NCBI GenBank assembly: GCA_031262585.1
Contig: JAISHK010000001.1
Coordinates: 1-64,000 of the forward strand
Length of the DNA: 64,000 nt
Source: Endomicrobium sp.
Lineage (GTDB): Bacteria; Elusimicrobiota; Endomicrobiia; Endomicrobiales; Endomicrobiaceae
Direction of reading: 5' to 3'
The translations under genes were made by a program, and so were the position numbers. Position 1 is the stretch's first letter. Each line of letters begins with the position of its first letter. Positions 1 to 8,568 of this stretch are shown piece by piece. Below the pieces are notes generated by a model. It did no database searches. It was not told where the DNA came from and saw only the letters and a list, made by a program, of their open reading frames with translations.

Positions 1-1310
1 CAACGCATCTTCTGACGGTAAAAGATGTTGAGTATAGAGTAAAAGCCGCTGAAATAAATACTATTGTTGCAGTTTCAGATAGCAGGATTGTAGAAGTTAT
101 AAATGAAGCAAGGAAAGATTTGCCGGAATTAAAGAACATTATTTCTGTAAATGGTCAAGTGGATGGTTGGATTGATTACTCTAAAGAAATTGAAAGATTT
201 TCTGATGTCTTTGAAAAACCTACAGGAGACAATGCTATTAAAATTTCTGATAAATTTATTCTCTATTTTACGTCAGGCACTACAGGCATGCCTAAAATGG
301 CATGCCATGATTACTCGTATCCTTTAGGTCATATTGTAACGGCAAGGTTTTGGCAAAATTTGGATGATGATAGTCTTCATCTTACTGTGGCTGATACAGG
401 ATGGGCAAAGGCTTCTTGGGGGAAAATATACGGTCAATGGCTTTGCGGAGCTTGTGTTTTTGTTTATGATTATGAAAGGTTTAATCATCATGATTTAATG
501 GAAAGAGTGGCAAGATATGGTGTTACTTCATTTTGTGCACCACCGACAGTTTACAGACATATTATAAAAGAGGATATTTCTAGATATAATTTGTCTAAAT
601 TAAAATATGCTGAAACTGCAGGTGAACCTTTGAATCCTGAGGTTTTTTATCAATTTAAGAAAATGACCGGTATTGATATAAAGGAAGGTTTTGGGCAAAC
701 CGAAACAATTGTCATAGCGGCAACTTTTCCTTGGTTAAAAGTAAAACCTGGTTCTATTGGTAAACCATCAGCAGGCTGGGACATAGATATTATTGATAAA
801 GAAAACAATTCTTGTGAACCAGGCAAAGAAGGTCGCCTTGTAGTAAAAACCAAAAATTCTAAACCTTTAGGTTTATTTTGTGGGTATTATAAAAATGTAG
901 CTATGACTAAAAGTATCTGGAATGACGGTATATATGATACAGGAGATATGGCATATAAGGATGAGGATGGATATATTTGGTTTATTGGGCGTTCTGATGA
1001 TGTGATAAAAAGTTCTGGTTATAGAATTGGTCCATTTGAAGTTGAAAGTGCATTAATGGAACATCCGTGTGTACTTGAATGTGCTATAACTGGAATGCCG
1101 GATACTATTCGTGGAACAATTGTAAAAGCTACAGTTGTTTTGGCTAAAGGATATAAACCGAGTTCAGAACTTGTTATGGAGCTTCAAAATCATGTTAAAA
1201 GAATTACTGCTCCTTATAAATATCCAAGAGTTATAGAATTTGTAAATGAACTACCTAAAACGATAAGCGGAAAAATTAAGCGAAAGGAAATAAGAAAAAT
1301 GACGAAGTAA
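1..1310 (+). CDS. AMP-forming acyl-CoA/acetyl-CoA ligase, 5' end outside the window
   Basis: This adenylate-forming enzyme activates a carboxylic acid with ATP and transfers it to CoA. The frame is open from base 3 and reads TVKDVEYRVKAAEI, typical family sequence, so the gene begins upstream; a TTG at 120 is only an internal codon. Visible motifs are the phosphate loop TSGTTGMPK (nt 270-299), GFGQTE, YDTGD, GRSDDVIKSSGYRIGPFEVE and the C-terminal catalytic lysine in SGKIKRK. The short-to-medium-chain (ACSM-like) branch is my best guess; the substrate cannot be read from sequence. The pta gene 67 bp downstream fits a role in acetyl/acyl-CoA metabolism. Confidence 0.88.
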   Translation, partial: THLLTVKDVEYRVKAAEINTIVAVSDSRIVEVINEARKDLPELKNIISVNGQVDGWIDYSKEIERFSDVFEKPTGDNAIKISDKFILYFTSGTTGMPKMACHDYSYPLGHIVTARFWQNLDDDSLHLTVADTGWAKASWGKIYGQWLCGACVFVYDYERFNHHDLMERVARYGVTSFCAPPTVYRHIIKEDISRYNLSKLKYAETAGEPLNPEVFYQFKKMTGIDIKEGFGQTETIVIAATFPWLKVKPGSIGKPSAGWDIDIIDKENNSCEPGKEGRLVVKTKNSKPLGLFCGYYKNVAMTKSIWNDGIYDTGDMAYKDEDGYIWFIGRSDDVIKSSGYRIGPFEVESALMEHPCVLECAITGMPDTIRGTIVKATVVLAKGYKPSSELVMELQNHVKRITAPYKYPRVIEFVNELPKTISGKIKRKEIRKMTK

Positions 1311-1377
1311 ATGATAATTTTAACGTTTAGCTATTTTCATGTATAAAAAATATATAAATGAATATTAGGAGAGGTAT

Positions 1378-2379
1378 ATGAGTATAAAAGAATATATTTT
1401 AGATTTAGCAAAAAAGACAAAAGGCAAAATTATTTTACCTGAGAGTTTTGATCTAAGAGTGCTAAAAGCTGCAAGTATGCTTGTAAAAAATAGTGTAGCT
1501 TATGTTGTTTTGCCTACTGATAATGTACAGGAAGTTAAAAAAAATGCTCATAATGTAGGTTTAGATTTAAGTGGAGTTGAGATAATAAAAATAGACAATT
1601 CTTTTTTAGATGAAAATAAAATTAAAGAATTCGTTGATGCAAGAATAAAAAAAGGCATATCAGAGCAAGAGGCTTTAGAACTTTTAAAAAAACCTTTGTA
1701 TTTTTCAATGATGTATTTAAAAAGTGGGAAATGTGATGCGTGTGTTGGAGGTGCTGTTTATGATACTGCTGATGTTCTACGGGCGAGTTTGCATACAGTT
1801 GGTACATCTACAGGAATAAAATTAATTTCTTCATATTTTCTTATGATACCTCCTAGTAATCATCTTATGGTAAAAGAGCCTGTTATATTTGCTGATTGTG
1901 CTGTAAATCCTGATCCTAATGCTTTAGGCTTGAAAGATATTGTGATTGCAACTGTTGGAAATTTCAGAAAACTTTTTCCTGGAAAACAGGCAAAAGTTGC
2001 AATGCTTTCATTTTCAACAAAAGGTAGTGCAAATAGTAAACTTTTAATGAAAGTTATAGAAGCAACAGAATTGCTAAAAGCTCATTTTGCAGGACAATTT
2101 GATGTGAATATTGATGGAGAACTTCAGTTTGATGCTTCTGTTGTTTCTAGTATCGGTAAAAGAAAAGCACCTGATTCTATTGTTGCTGGAAATGCAAATA
2201 TTTTGATTTTTCCGGATTTAAATTCTGGTAATATTGGTTATAAAATTGCTGAGCGGTTTGGTGGTTTTCAAGCACTAGGTCCTATAATTCAAGGACTTTC
2301 TCTTCCTGTAAGTGATTTAAGTAGAGGCTCAAATGCTGAAGATATATATTTAACGGCTGCAATTATGCTTTTGAGATAA
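1378..2379 (+). CDS. pta: phosphate acetyltransferase
   Basis: Pta interconverts acetyl-CoA and acetyl phosphate in the cytoplasm, the first half of the acetate/ATP-yielding branch of fermentation. The 333-residue product has the length of the single-domain PTA form. It carries the family signatures KIILPES near the N terminus, SFSTKGSA, DGELQFDAS, NILIFPDLNSGNIGYK and a C-terminal PVSDLSRG. A GGAGAGG ribosome site precedes the ATG. No acetate kinase gene is in the window. The neighbouring acyl-CoA ligase suggests a small acetyl-CoA metabolic unit. Confidence 0.93.
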   Translation: MSIKEYILDLAKKTKGKIILPESFDLRVLKAASMLVKNSVAYVVLPTDNVQEVKKNAHNVGLDLSGVEIIKIDNSFLDENKIKEFVDARIKKGISEQEALELLKKPLYFSMMYLKSGKCDACVGGAVYDTADVLRASLHTVGTSTGIKLISSYFLMIPPSNHLMVKEPVIFADCAVNPDPNALGLKDIVIATVGNFRKLFPGKQAKVAMLSFSTKGSANSKLLMKVIEATELLKAHFAGQFDVNIDGELQFDASVVSSIGKRKAPDSIVAGNANILIFPDLNSGNIGYKIAERFGGFQALGPIIQGLSLPVSDLSRGSNAEDIYLTAAIMLLR

Positions 2380-2424
2380 ATTTTATTTATTGTTATTTAA
2401 AAATTACTTTTATATATAAAAATT

Positions 2425-3210
2425 ATGGATATAATAGATGCGCATACTCATATATGGCCTGAAAAAATAGCATTCAAGGCTAAGTCTTATCTTGAAAATG
2501 TAATAAATCATCAAATAGCAATTTTGCCTACTTTTGATAATTTGTTAAGGTATATGGATGTGGCTGGTGTTTCTAAGAGTGTTATATCTTCAGTTGCTTC
2601 CAGACCTGATCAAGTAGTTCCCATAAATAATTGGCTCTTTTCTTTAAAGTATGAGAGAATTATTGTTTTTGCCGCAATACATCCTTTTTTGTATAATTTT
2701 AAAGAAGAATTAAAAAGAATTAAGGATAATTGCTTTGGTGTAAAGTTGCAACCTAATTTTCAAAATTTTTATGTAAATGACGAAAAAATTTTTCATTTTT
2801 ATGAAGAACTTGAAAAGTTACAGTTGCCTATATTATTGCACTGTGGCGTAAGTTATTGTGGCGATGTAAAAAGTTCTCCAGATAAAGTTGAAAAAATAAT
2901 TGTAAAATTTCCTAATATTAAAATTATTGGTGCACATATGGGTGGATATTTGATGTGGAAAGAATCGTTAGAAGTGCTTTGTGGAAAGAATTTATACTTT
3001 GATACTTCGGATAGTATAAGATTTATGAAAAAAGAATTGCTTGATAAATTTTTTACTCACCACGGATTTGAAAGAATTATTTATGGATCTGATTTTCCTA
3101 TAGAAAGTTCTAAAGAAGATATAAATTTTATTCAATTGTTGAATATATCTGAAGAAAATAAACAAAAAATACTTAGCGGTAATATTAAAAAATTACTTAA
3201 TATTAATTAA
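2425..3210 (+). CDS. amidohydrolase-2 family TIM-barrel metal hydrolase
   Basis: The 261-residue protein has the outline of the amidohydrolase_2 family: an N-terminal metal motif DAHTHIW, a later KLQPNF strand, LHCGVS, IGAHMGGY and the C-terminal YGSDFPI aspartate. These supply the His/His/Asp metal ligands of a TIM-barrel hydrolase or decarboxylase. The substrate is unknown. There is no clear Shine-Dalgarno sequence before the ATG at 2425, so it may be read with pta, 45 bp upstream. The gene runs convergently into the minus-strand M42 peptidase. Confidence 0.8.
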   Translation: MDIIDAHTHIWPEKIAFKAKSYLENVINHQIAILPTFDNLLRYMDVAGVSKSVISSVASRPDQVVPINNWLFSLKYERIIVFAAIHPFLYNFKEELKRIKDNCFGVKLQPNFQNFYVNDEKIFHFYEELEKLQLPILLHCGVSYCGDVKSSPDKVEKIIVKFPNIKIIGAHMGGYLMWKESLEVLCGKNLYFDTSDSIRFMKKELLDKFFTHHGFERIIYGSDFPIESSKEDINFIQLLNISEENKQKILSGNIKKLLNIN

Positions 3211-3457
3211 TTTTTATTGTTGAAATTTTTTTGATTTTTTGTCTATAAATAGTTAGTTTTGCATTGTATATATTTTTATTTAAAAGTAGTTTTTTGGTGT
3301 TTTTATAGCAAAAGAGTTTATATTATGATGTTTGCTTATACGGGCAGAAAATATATTTTAAATTATCTTTACTGGACAAAATTTTAATTTTATGAATAAC
3401 GTTTGCAGTGTCAATGTTCAAGTAGTTAAGACTTTTTATTAATATATTTAGAATTAC

Positions 3458-3496
3458 AGCTTGAATTGCTTTGAAAATTTAAGCTCAAAGTTTTTT
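3458..3496 (+). terminator. hairpin between convergent genes
   Basis: AGCTTGAATT (3458-3467) pairs with AATTTAAGCT (3476-3485) through ten positions, one of them G-U, around an 8-nt loop. CAAAG and six T follow at 3491-3496. It lies in the gap between the amidohydrolase (+) and the M42 peptidase (-) and overlaps the last codons of the latter. The T run is displaced about five bases from the stem, so termination efficiency is uncertain. Confidence 0.4.
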
Positions 3497-4534
3497 AGCT
3501 ACTTTTTCTATTGTTTTGACGGCTAAATTTACAGTGGAATTTATATCTTTTATATTAAAAACAGATGTTGGAGCGTGAATATATCTTGTAGGAATACTTA
3601 AAATTCCAGTTAAAATGCCTTCTTTATTTGTATATATTGATGCCCCGTCTGTCATGCCGCCATCTATCACATCTATTTGATAAGGTATTTTATTTTCATC
3701 TGCTGTTTCAAAAATTAATTTGCGTACTTTTTGAGATACTATAGTTCCTCTTCCAGAAGCTTCTATCATTGTTATAGCAACGCCATTTCCAAGTTTTAAT
3801 GATGAGACTTTTTCTTCTATTTCAGGTGTATCTCCTGAAATAGTAGTATCTATAATAATGGCAAAGTCTGGATTTATTTTAAAAGCTGAAGTTTTTCCTC
3901 CCTTTAATCCGACTTCTTCTTGAGCTGTGGCACAAGCATAAACTTTTACATCTAAGTTTTTTGTTTTTGAAAGTATTTCCATGGTTTTTATCATAGCGTA
4001 ACAACTTATTCTGTTATCTGCTGCCTTGCCATAATAAAAATCTCCGTTTAAAATTCCAGCATTAGGTTCAAAAATTATCTGATCTCCTATATCTAATATT
4101 TTTAATACTTTATCCTTAGAAGAAAGTCCTATGTCTATAAACATGTTTGTATATTTAACTGGTTGTTTAGCTTGTTCCATAGTCATTAAATGAGGTGGTA
4201 TATTTCCTATTATTCCTTTTATATGTTTACCTCTTTTATTAATAATTTCTACAGTTTTGCCTGGTAAAATAGAGTCATTTATTCCACCGATTTTGATAAA
4301 ATATATGTAGCCATTTTCATTAATATGTTTCACAACCATACCGACTTCGTCCATATGAGCGGCTAGCATTATTTTCTTTTTACCCTTGCCTAATTGTCCA
4401 ATAACATTTCCGAAATTATCATTTTCAACATTGTCACATACTTTTGAAAGAGAATTATTTATAATTTTTGCAATGTTTTCTTCGTAACCTGATATTCCAT
4501 CAGACACAAGCAAATCTTTTAACAGTTTTTCCAT
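3485..4534 (-). CDS. M42 family metallopeptidase (glutamyl aminopeptidase / FrvX-like)
   Basis: A cytoplasmic dinuclear-metal aminopeptidase of 349 residues, the usual M42 length. All expected ligand motifs are seen in order: AAHMDEVGMV (His and Asp), GKAADNRIS (bridging Asp), ATAQEEVGLKG (catalytic Glu pair), the IIDTT Asp and the C-terminal YIHAPTSV His. M42 enzymes form large tetrahedral assemblies that trim peptides; some relatives were once called endoglucanases. It is followed 21 bp upstream on the same strand by the M48 peptidase, so the two may be co-transcribed for protein turnover. Confidence 0.9.
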   Translation of the reverse strand: MEKLLKDLLVSDGISGYEENIAKIINNSLSKVCDNVENDNFGNVIGQLGKGKKKIMLAAHMDEVGMVVKHINENGYIYFIKIGGINDSILPGKTVEIINKRGKHIKGIIGNIPPHLMTMEQAKQPVKYTNMFIDIGLSSKDKVLKILDIGDQIIFEPNAGILNGDFYYGKAADNRISCYAMIKTMEILSKTKNLDVKVYACATAQEEVGLKGGKTSAFKINPDFAIIIDTTISGDTPEIEEKVSSLKLGNGVAITMIEASGRGTIVSQKVRKLIFETADENKIPYQIDVIDGGMTDGASIYTNKEGILTGILSIPTRYIHAPTSVFNIKDINSTVNLAVKTIEKVAKKL

Positions 4535-4555
4535 CTAATTTCTCCATAAATAATA

Positions 4556-5818
4556 CTAAAATACATTATTATTTTCACTAGTAAGTTTTATCTTTTTTAT
4601 TGCTTTAATTCTTTTTAAAATTGGTGGATGAGAGTATTCCAAAAATACTTTAAATGAATGAGGATATAAATTTGAAAAATTATCTACAGAAAGTTTTTTT
4701 AATGCATTAACCATATCTTTTGGATGCTTATAAGTTGTTACTGAATAAGAATCAGCTTCATACTCGTATTTGCGCGAAAAATAATTTGATATTATTGAAA
4801 TTATTAAGGATATTGGAGCGTATAAAAAATCAAAGAATACTATTCCAGCGTATATAGGTTGTGTTTGCATTAAAAATGCTTTATAAAGCCATATTTTGTT
4901 GATAAAAAGAGAAAGAATAAAAAGCATTATCCCTGTTGAAAAAAATGAAAAAATCATTTGTTTTATAATATGACCTAGTTTAAAATGTCCCATTTCATGT
5001 GCTAAAATACTAGTTAATTCCTCTACAGTATGTTTTTTTATAAGTGTATCGAACAAAACAATTCTGCGGTATTTGCTAAATCCTGTAAAAAATGCATTTG
5101 ATTTTGTTGAACGTTTGGAATTATCCATTTTGAAAAGACCTTTCATTTTAAAATTTTCTTGTTTTGTGTACTTTTCAACAGCAGTTTTAAGTTCTCCTTC
5201 TTCAAGAGGAGTATACTTATTAAAAAGAGGCATTATTACTACTGGAGCAATAAAAATTATAATCAATTTAAAAATAATAATAATTATAAAAATATAAATC
5301 CATGCATTCTTTGAAACGTTTATGAAAAACCATGTTGTAGTTGAGAAAACAATAGAACCTACAACAATAGTTATAATTAATGATTTTATGAAATCACTAA
5401 TAAAAATTTTGACATTCATTTTATTAAATCCAAATTTTTCTTCTATTACAAATATTGAATATGCGGAGAATGGTATTTTAATAATTTCAAAAGATAAAAA
5501 AAGTATCCAAGTGAAAATAAGTCCTGTTAAAATAGTTCCAAAGCCCAAAGATGTAGCAACATTATTTACATAATTATATCCTCCTATGATTATAAAAAAA
5601 ACTTGAACTATTAATATAAAAGTGGATGAAATTATTGAAAATTTTGTATTTTCTTTTAAGTATTGTTGAGATTTGGCATATTTAATTCCATTAAAATACT
5701 CATCAAATTCTTCAGGTATGTTATTTGAAATATTTTTTAGATTGAGAAAATTGGCTAATGTTTTGACAATATATACCATTGTTATAAAGGAAAGTATTAT
5801 AATAGTATAAATATTCAT
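4556..5818 (-). CDS. M48 family integral-membrane metallopeptidase (Ste24 / CAAX protease type)
   Basis: This 420-residue membrane zinc peptidase has an N-terminal hydrophobic helix, several further membrane spans, and the zinc motif HEMGH followed later by the third ligand region YEYEADSY. This arrangement matches the Ste24-type CAAX protease family. In bacteria these proteins are membrane quality-control proteases; no prenylated substrate is implied. An AAGGAGAT ribosome site lies just ahead of the ATG. It is the first gene of a minus-strand pair with the M42 peptidase. Confidence 0.88.
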   Translation of the reverse strand: MNIYTIIILSFITMVYIVKTLANFLNLKNISNNIPEEFDEYFNGIKYAKSQQYLKENTKFSIISSTFILIVQVFFIIIGGYNYVNNVATSLGFGTILTGLIFTWILFLSFEIIKIPFSAYSIFVIEEKFGFNKMNVKIFISDFIKSLIITIVVGSIVFSTTTWFFINVSKNAWIYIFIIIIIFKLIIIFIAPVVIMPLFNKYTPLEEGELKTAVEKYTKQENFKMKGLFKMDNSKRSTKSNAFFTGFSKYRRIVLFDTLIKKHTVEELTSILAHEMGHFKLGHIIKQMIFSFFSTGIMLFILSLFINKIWLYKAFLMQTQPIYAGIVFFDFLYAPISLIISIISNYFSRKYEYEADSYSVTTYKHPKDMVNALKKLSVDNFSNLYPHSFKVFLEYSHPPILKRIKAIKKIKLTSENNNVF

Positions 5819-5997
5819 TAATTTATCTCCTTAATATGCAGTATATCTTTCAGTTATAATAGCTATACTTATATTATAGCATTTTTTAAAATTTATGTTT
5901 AAATGGATGATTAGTGGGTATTTAGTTTAAAGTCTTAAATAAAATATAAAATGAGTTTTTATAGAATTTAATATTATTTTTTGTTAAAATACTATAA

Positions 5998-6687
5998 ATG
6001 AAAAAATATACTTTTATTACTATTGAAGGCGGAGAGGGTGCTGGTAAGACTACACAGTCTTTGCTTTTAAAAAAATATCTTGAACAGAAAGGTTATCAGG
6101 TGCTTCTTACAAGAGAACCTGGGGGAACTGTTTTAGCTGAAGCAATAAGACTTATTCTTTTAAATCCAAATTCACATCTTTCTGCTTTAAGTGAACTTTT
6201 TTTATATGAAGCGTCAAGAGCACAACATATGGAAGAATTTATAATGCCTGCTTTAAAATCTGGGAAAGTTGTTATTTGTGACAGGTTTATTGATGCAACT
6301 GTAGCATATCAAGGATATGGTAGAAAATTAAATTTACAACTTATCAATAAACTTAATAAGATTGCTTCATTAAATATTGTGCCTAATTTAACTATATACA
6401 TAGATATAGTTCCATATAAAGGTTTAGCGAATGAAAAAGAGATAAATAAGGATTCTCATATTTTCAGTAATATAAAAGAATTTATAAATCACAATTTTGG
6501 ATTTACAGTAAACTGGAGTGGTAAAGATAGAATTGAAAGAGAGTGTATAACTTTTCATAATAACGTTAGAAAAGGTTATTTAAATCAAGCGAGGAAATAT
6601 CCTAGAAGGATAAAAGTTATAAAAACTCAAAAAACTTCAGAAAAAACACAAGAATTAATAAGAAAAATTATAAATACGGTAATTTAA
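5998..6687 (+). CDS. tmk: thymidylate kinase
   Basis: Tmk phosphorylates dTMP to dTDP. The P-loop GGEGAGKT is at residues 11-18, followed by TREPGGT, the DRFIDATVAYQG motif and, late in the chain, KDRIERE. At 229 residues it is somewhat longer than most Tmk proteins; the extra residues lie around the KEINKDSHIFSN stretch. No Shine-Dalgarno is visible, and a TAAAAT hexamer ends only seven bases before the ATG, so the mRNA may be leaderless. It abuts holB with no gap, the classic tmk-holB-ricT arrangement. Confidence 0.92.
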   Translation: MKKYTFITIEGGEGAGKTTQSLLLKKYLEQKGYQVLLTREPGGTVLAEAIRLILLNPNSHLSALSELFLYEASRAQHMEEFIMPALKSGKVVICDRFIDATVAYQGYGRKLNLQLINKLNKIASLNIVPNLTIYIDIVPYKGLANEKEINKDSHIFSNIKEFINHNFGFTVNWSGKDRIERECITFHNNVRKGYLNQARKYPRRIKVIKTQKTSEKTQELIRKIINTVI

Positions 6688-7647
6688 ATGTTTGATAATA
6701 TATTAGGACAGCAAAAGGTAAAAAAAATACTTTCTAGTCAAATAAAAAATGATAGAGTTGCTCATGCTTATATTTTTATAGGTTCAACTGGAATAGGTAA
6801 GCGTCTTATGGCTTTGGAATTTGCAAAAATTTTAAATTGTAATATGAGTGATTTTAATATTTCTGATATTGGTGCATGTGGAGTATGCAGATCTTGTAAA
6901 AAAATTACTAAAAATATCCATCCGGATTTACATTTTGTAGATTTTGCAAAGCAAGCTGATATGAAAGGAGAAGAGCTTGCAAAGCAGAAAACATTAAAAA
7001 TTGAAATAATGAAATACATGCAAAAGAAGATTGCAACTAAGGCTTATGAAGGTAAGTGGAAAATTTTTATTATAGAACCAGCCGAAAAAATGAACATTAC
7101 AGCAGCTAATTCATTGTTAAAAACTATTGAAGAGCTGCCTGAAAATACTATTATAATTTTAATAGCAAAGCATAAAGAAGCAATTCCAAGAACGATAGTT
7201 TCTCGTTCTCAAATTCTTTTTTTTCAACCATTAAGTAATGAGATGATAATAACATGGCTTATGTCAAATTTTTCTTTGTCTTTACAAAAGGCTCAAGAGA
7301 TAGCCAAAATAAGTGAAGGTTCTTTGGAATTTGCTATTCAGTTTATTAATGAAAAGAAAAATGAAGGAATTTCTTTATGGAATAAGTTAAATAATAAAAA
7401 ACTTTATATTTCAGATATTTTAAACTTTTCTAAAAACATAATGCAAAAAAACAATGCTTTAGAATGCATTAACACTATGATTACTGAAGTAAAAAAAGAT
7501 TTTAGGGTGTATCCTAAAAAATTTGCTGTAGTTCTTAATTTGTTAAATAACTCAAGAACCTTACTACTTAAAAATGTAAATTCTCAGATAGTCTTAGATA
7601 ATTTATTTCTTGATTTATTAGATTTTAAAGGGACTTTTATATTGTAA
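6688..7647 (+). CDS. holB: DNA polymerase III delta' subunit
   Basis: This is a clamp-loader AAA+ subunit of 319 residues. It shows HAYIFIGSTGIGKR (Walker A-like), a four-cysteine zinc module (LNCN, then CGVCRSC), KLNITAANSLLKTIEELPE-like sequence and a sensor-1-like IVSRSQ segment. It starts directly at the tmk stop with no spacer, so translation is probably coupled. The family works with delta and tau/gamma to load the beta clamp at the replication fork. The P-loop ends GKR rather than GKT/S, normal for delta', which does not hydrolyse ATP. Confidence 0.88.
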   Translation: MFDNILGQQKVKKILSSQIKNDRVAHAYIFIGSTGIGKRLMALEFAKILNCNMSDFNISDIGACGVCRSCKKITKNIHPDLHFVDFAKQADMKGEELAKQKTLKIEIMKYMQKKIATKAYEGKWKIFIIEPAEKMNITAANSLLKTIEELPENTIIILIAKHKEAIPRTIVSRSQILFFQPLSNEMIITWLMSNFSLSLQKAQEIAKISEGSLEFAIQFINEKKNEGISLWNKLNNKKLYISDILNFSKNIMQKNNALECINTMITEVKKDFRVYPKKFAVVLNLLNNSRTLLLKNVNSQIVLDNLFLDLLDFKGTFIL

Positions 7648-7686
7648 AAAGCCAATATTGCTCGTATAACTTGTGAGGGAAGTGTT

Positions 7687-8490
7687 ATGTCAATGGTTGT
7701 AAAGGTAATAGTCAGAAAGATTAAGGATGAAATATATGTTGATGCGGGGCATTGGGAGTTAAAGTTAAATGATAAAATTATAGTTGAAACAGAACATGGC
7801 ATTGAATTTGGTTTTGTATGTGCAATAGAAAAGAGTATGCCAAAAGATAAAAAATTTATAGGTAAGGTTTTAAGAAAATTTACAAAAGAAGACAAAAAAA
7901 AACTTATTGAAAATGATAAAAAAAGTTTAAAAGCACGTGCAACAGTAATACAAAAAATTCGTGAATATAAACTTGATATGAAATTGACGTTTACAAATTA
8001 TACTTTTGATCGTTCTAAACTTTTTATATATTATACTTCAGAAACGCGAATTGATTTTAGAAAACTCATTAAAGTAGTAGGACATATTTTAAAAACTAGG
8101 ATACAAATGGTTCAGATTGGCGTAAGAGATAAATCAAAAATAATTGGAGGGATAGGAAACTGTGGACAAGTTTTATGCTGTCATAGTTTTTTAAAAGATT
8201 TTAGTTCTGTTACTGTGGATATGGCTAAAGAGCAGGAGTTGACACTAAATATTGTTAAACTTTCTGGACTTTGTGGACGACTTATGTGTTGTATATCGTA
8301 CGAGAACGATATATATAAAAATATAAAAAGAGATCTTCCTGAAATAGGGACAGTCATTTTAACACCAGAAGGGAAGGCAAAGCTTGTTGCAATAGATTGC
8401 ATGAAGGAAAAGATTGTCGCTGATTTTGGAGATAAAGAATTTAAAATATTCACAATAAAACAGATTAAAGATTATAATAAGTTGCAGTAA
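7687..8490 (+). CDS. ricT: PSP1-domain protein (RicT/YaaT family)
   Basis: The 267-residue protein begins with the PSP1 C-terminal-type domain and carries the cysteine cluster CGQVLCC followed by LCGRLMCC, the pattern of RicT (YaaT). In Bacillus, RicT forms an iron-sulfur complex with RicA and RicF that affects RNA processing and phosphorelay signalling. Those partners are not seen here, so the role in this organism is inferred only from family. The tmk-holB-ricT-metG-tatD order is the well-known conserved neighbourhood. GAGGGAAG precedes the ATG. Confidence 0.85.
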   Translation: MSMVVKVIVRKIKDEIYVDAGHWELKLNDKIIVETEHGIEFGFVCAIEKSMPKDKKFIGKVLRKFTKEDKKKLIENDKKSLKARATVIQKIREYKLDMKLTFTNYTFDRSKLFIYYTSETRIDFRKLIKVVGHILKTRIQMVQIGVRDKSKIIGGIGNCGQVLCCHSFLKDFSSVTVDMAKEQELTLNIVKLSGLCGRLMCCISYENDIYKNIKRDLPEIGTVILTPEGKAKLVAIDCMKEKIVADFGDKEFKIFTIKQIKDYNKLQ

Positions 8491-8568
8491 GATGCGAAAT
8501 ATATAAATAAAATTATTTTTAAAGTTTAATAACATTGTAATGTTTAGTAAACCTGTTTGGTTTTGATT

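Noticed and set aside
120-1310. Taking the TTG at 120 as the start of the acyl-CoA ligase
   Set aside because: The frame stays open to base 3 and the upstream residues match the family, so the gene is cut by the window edge.
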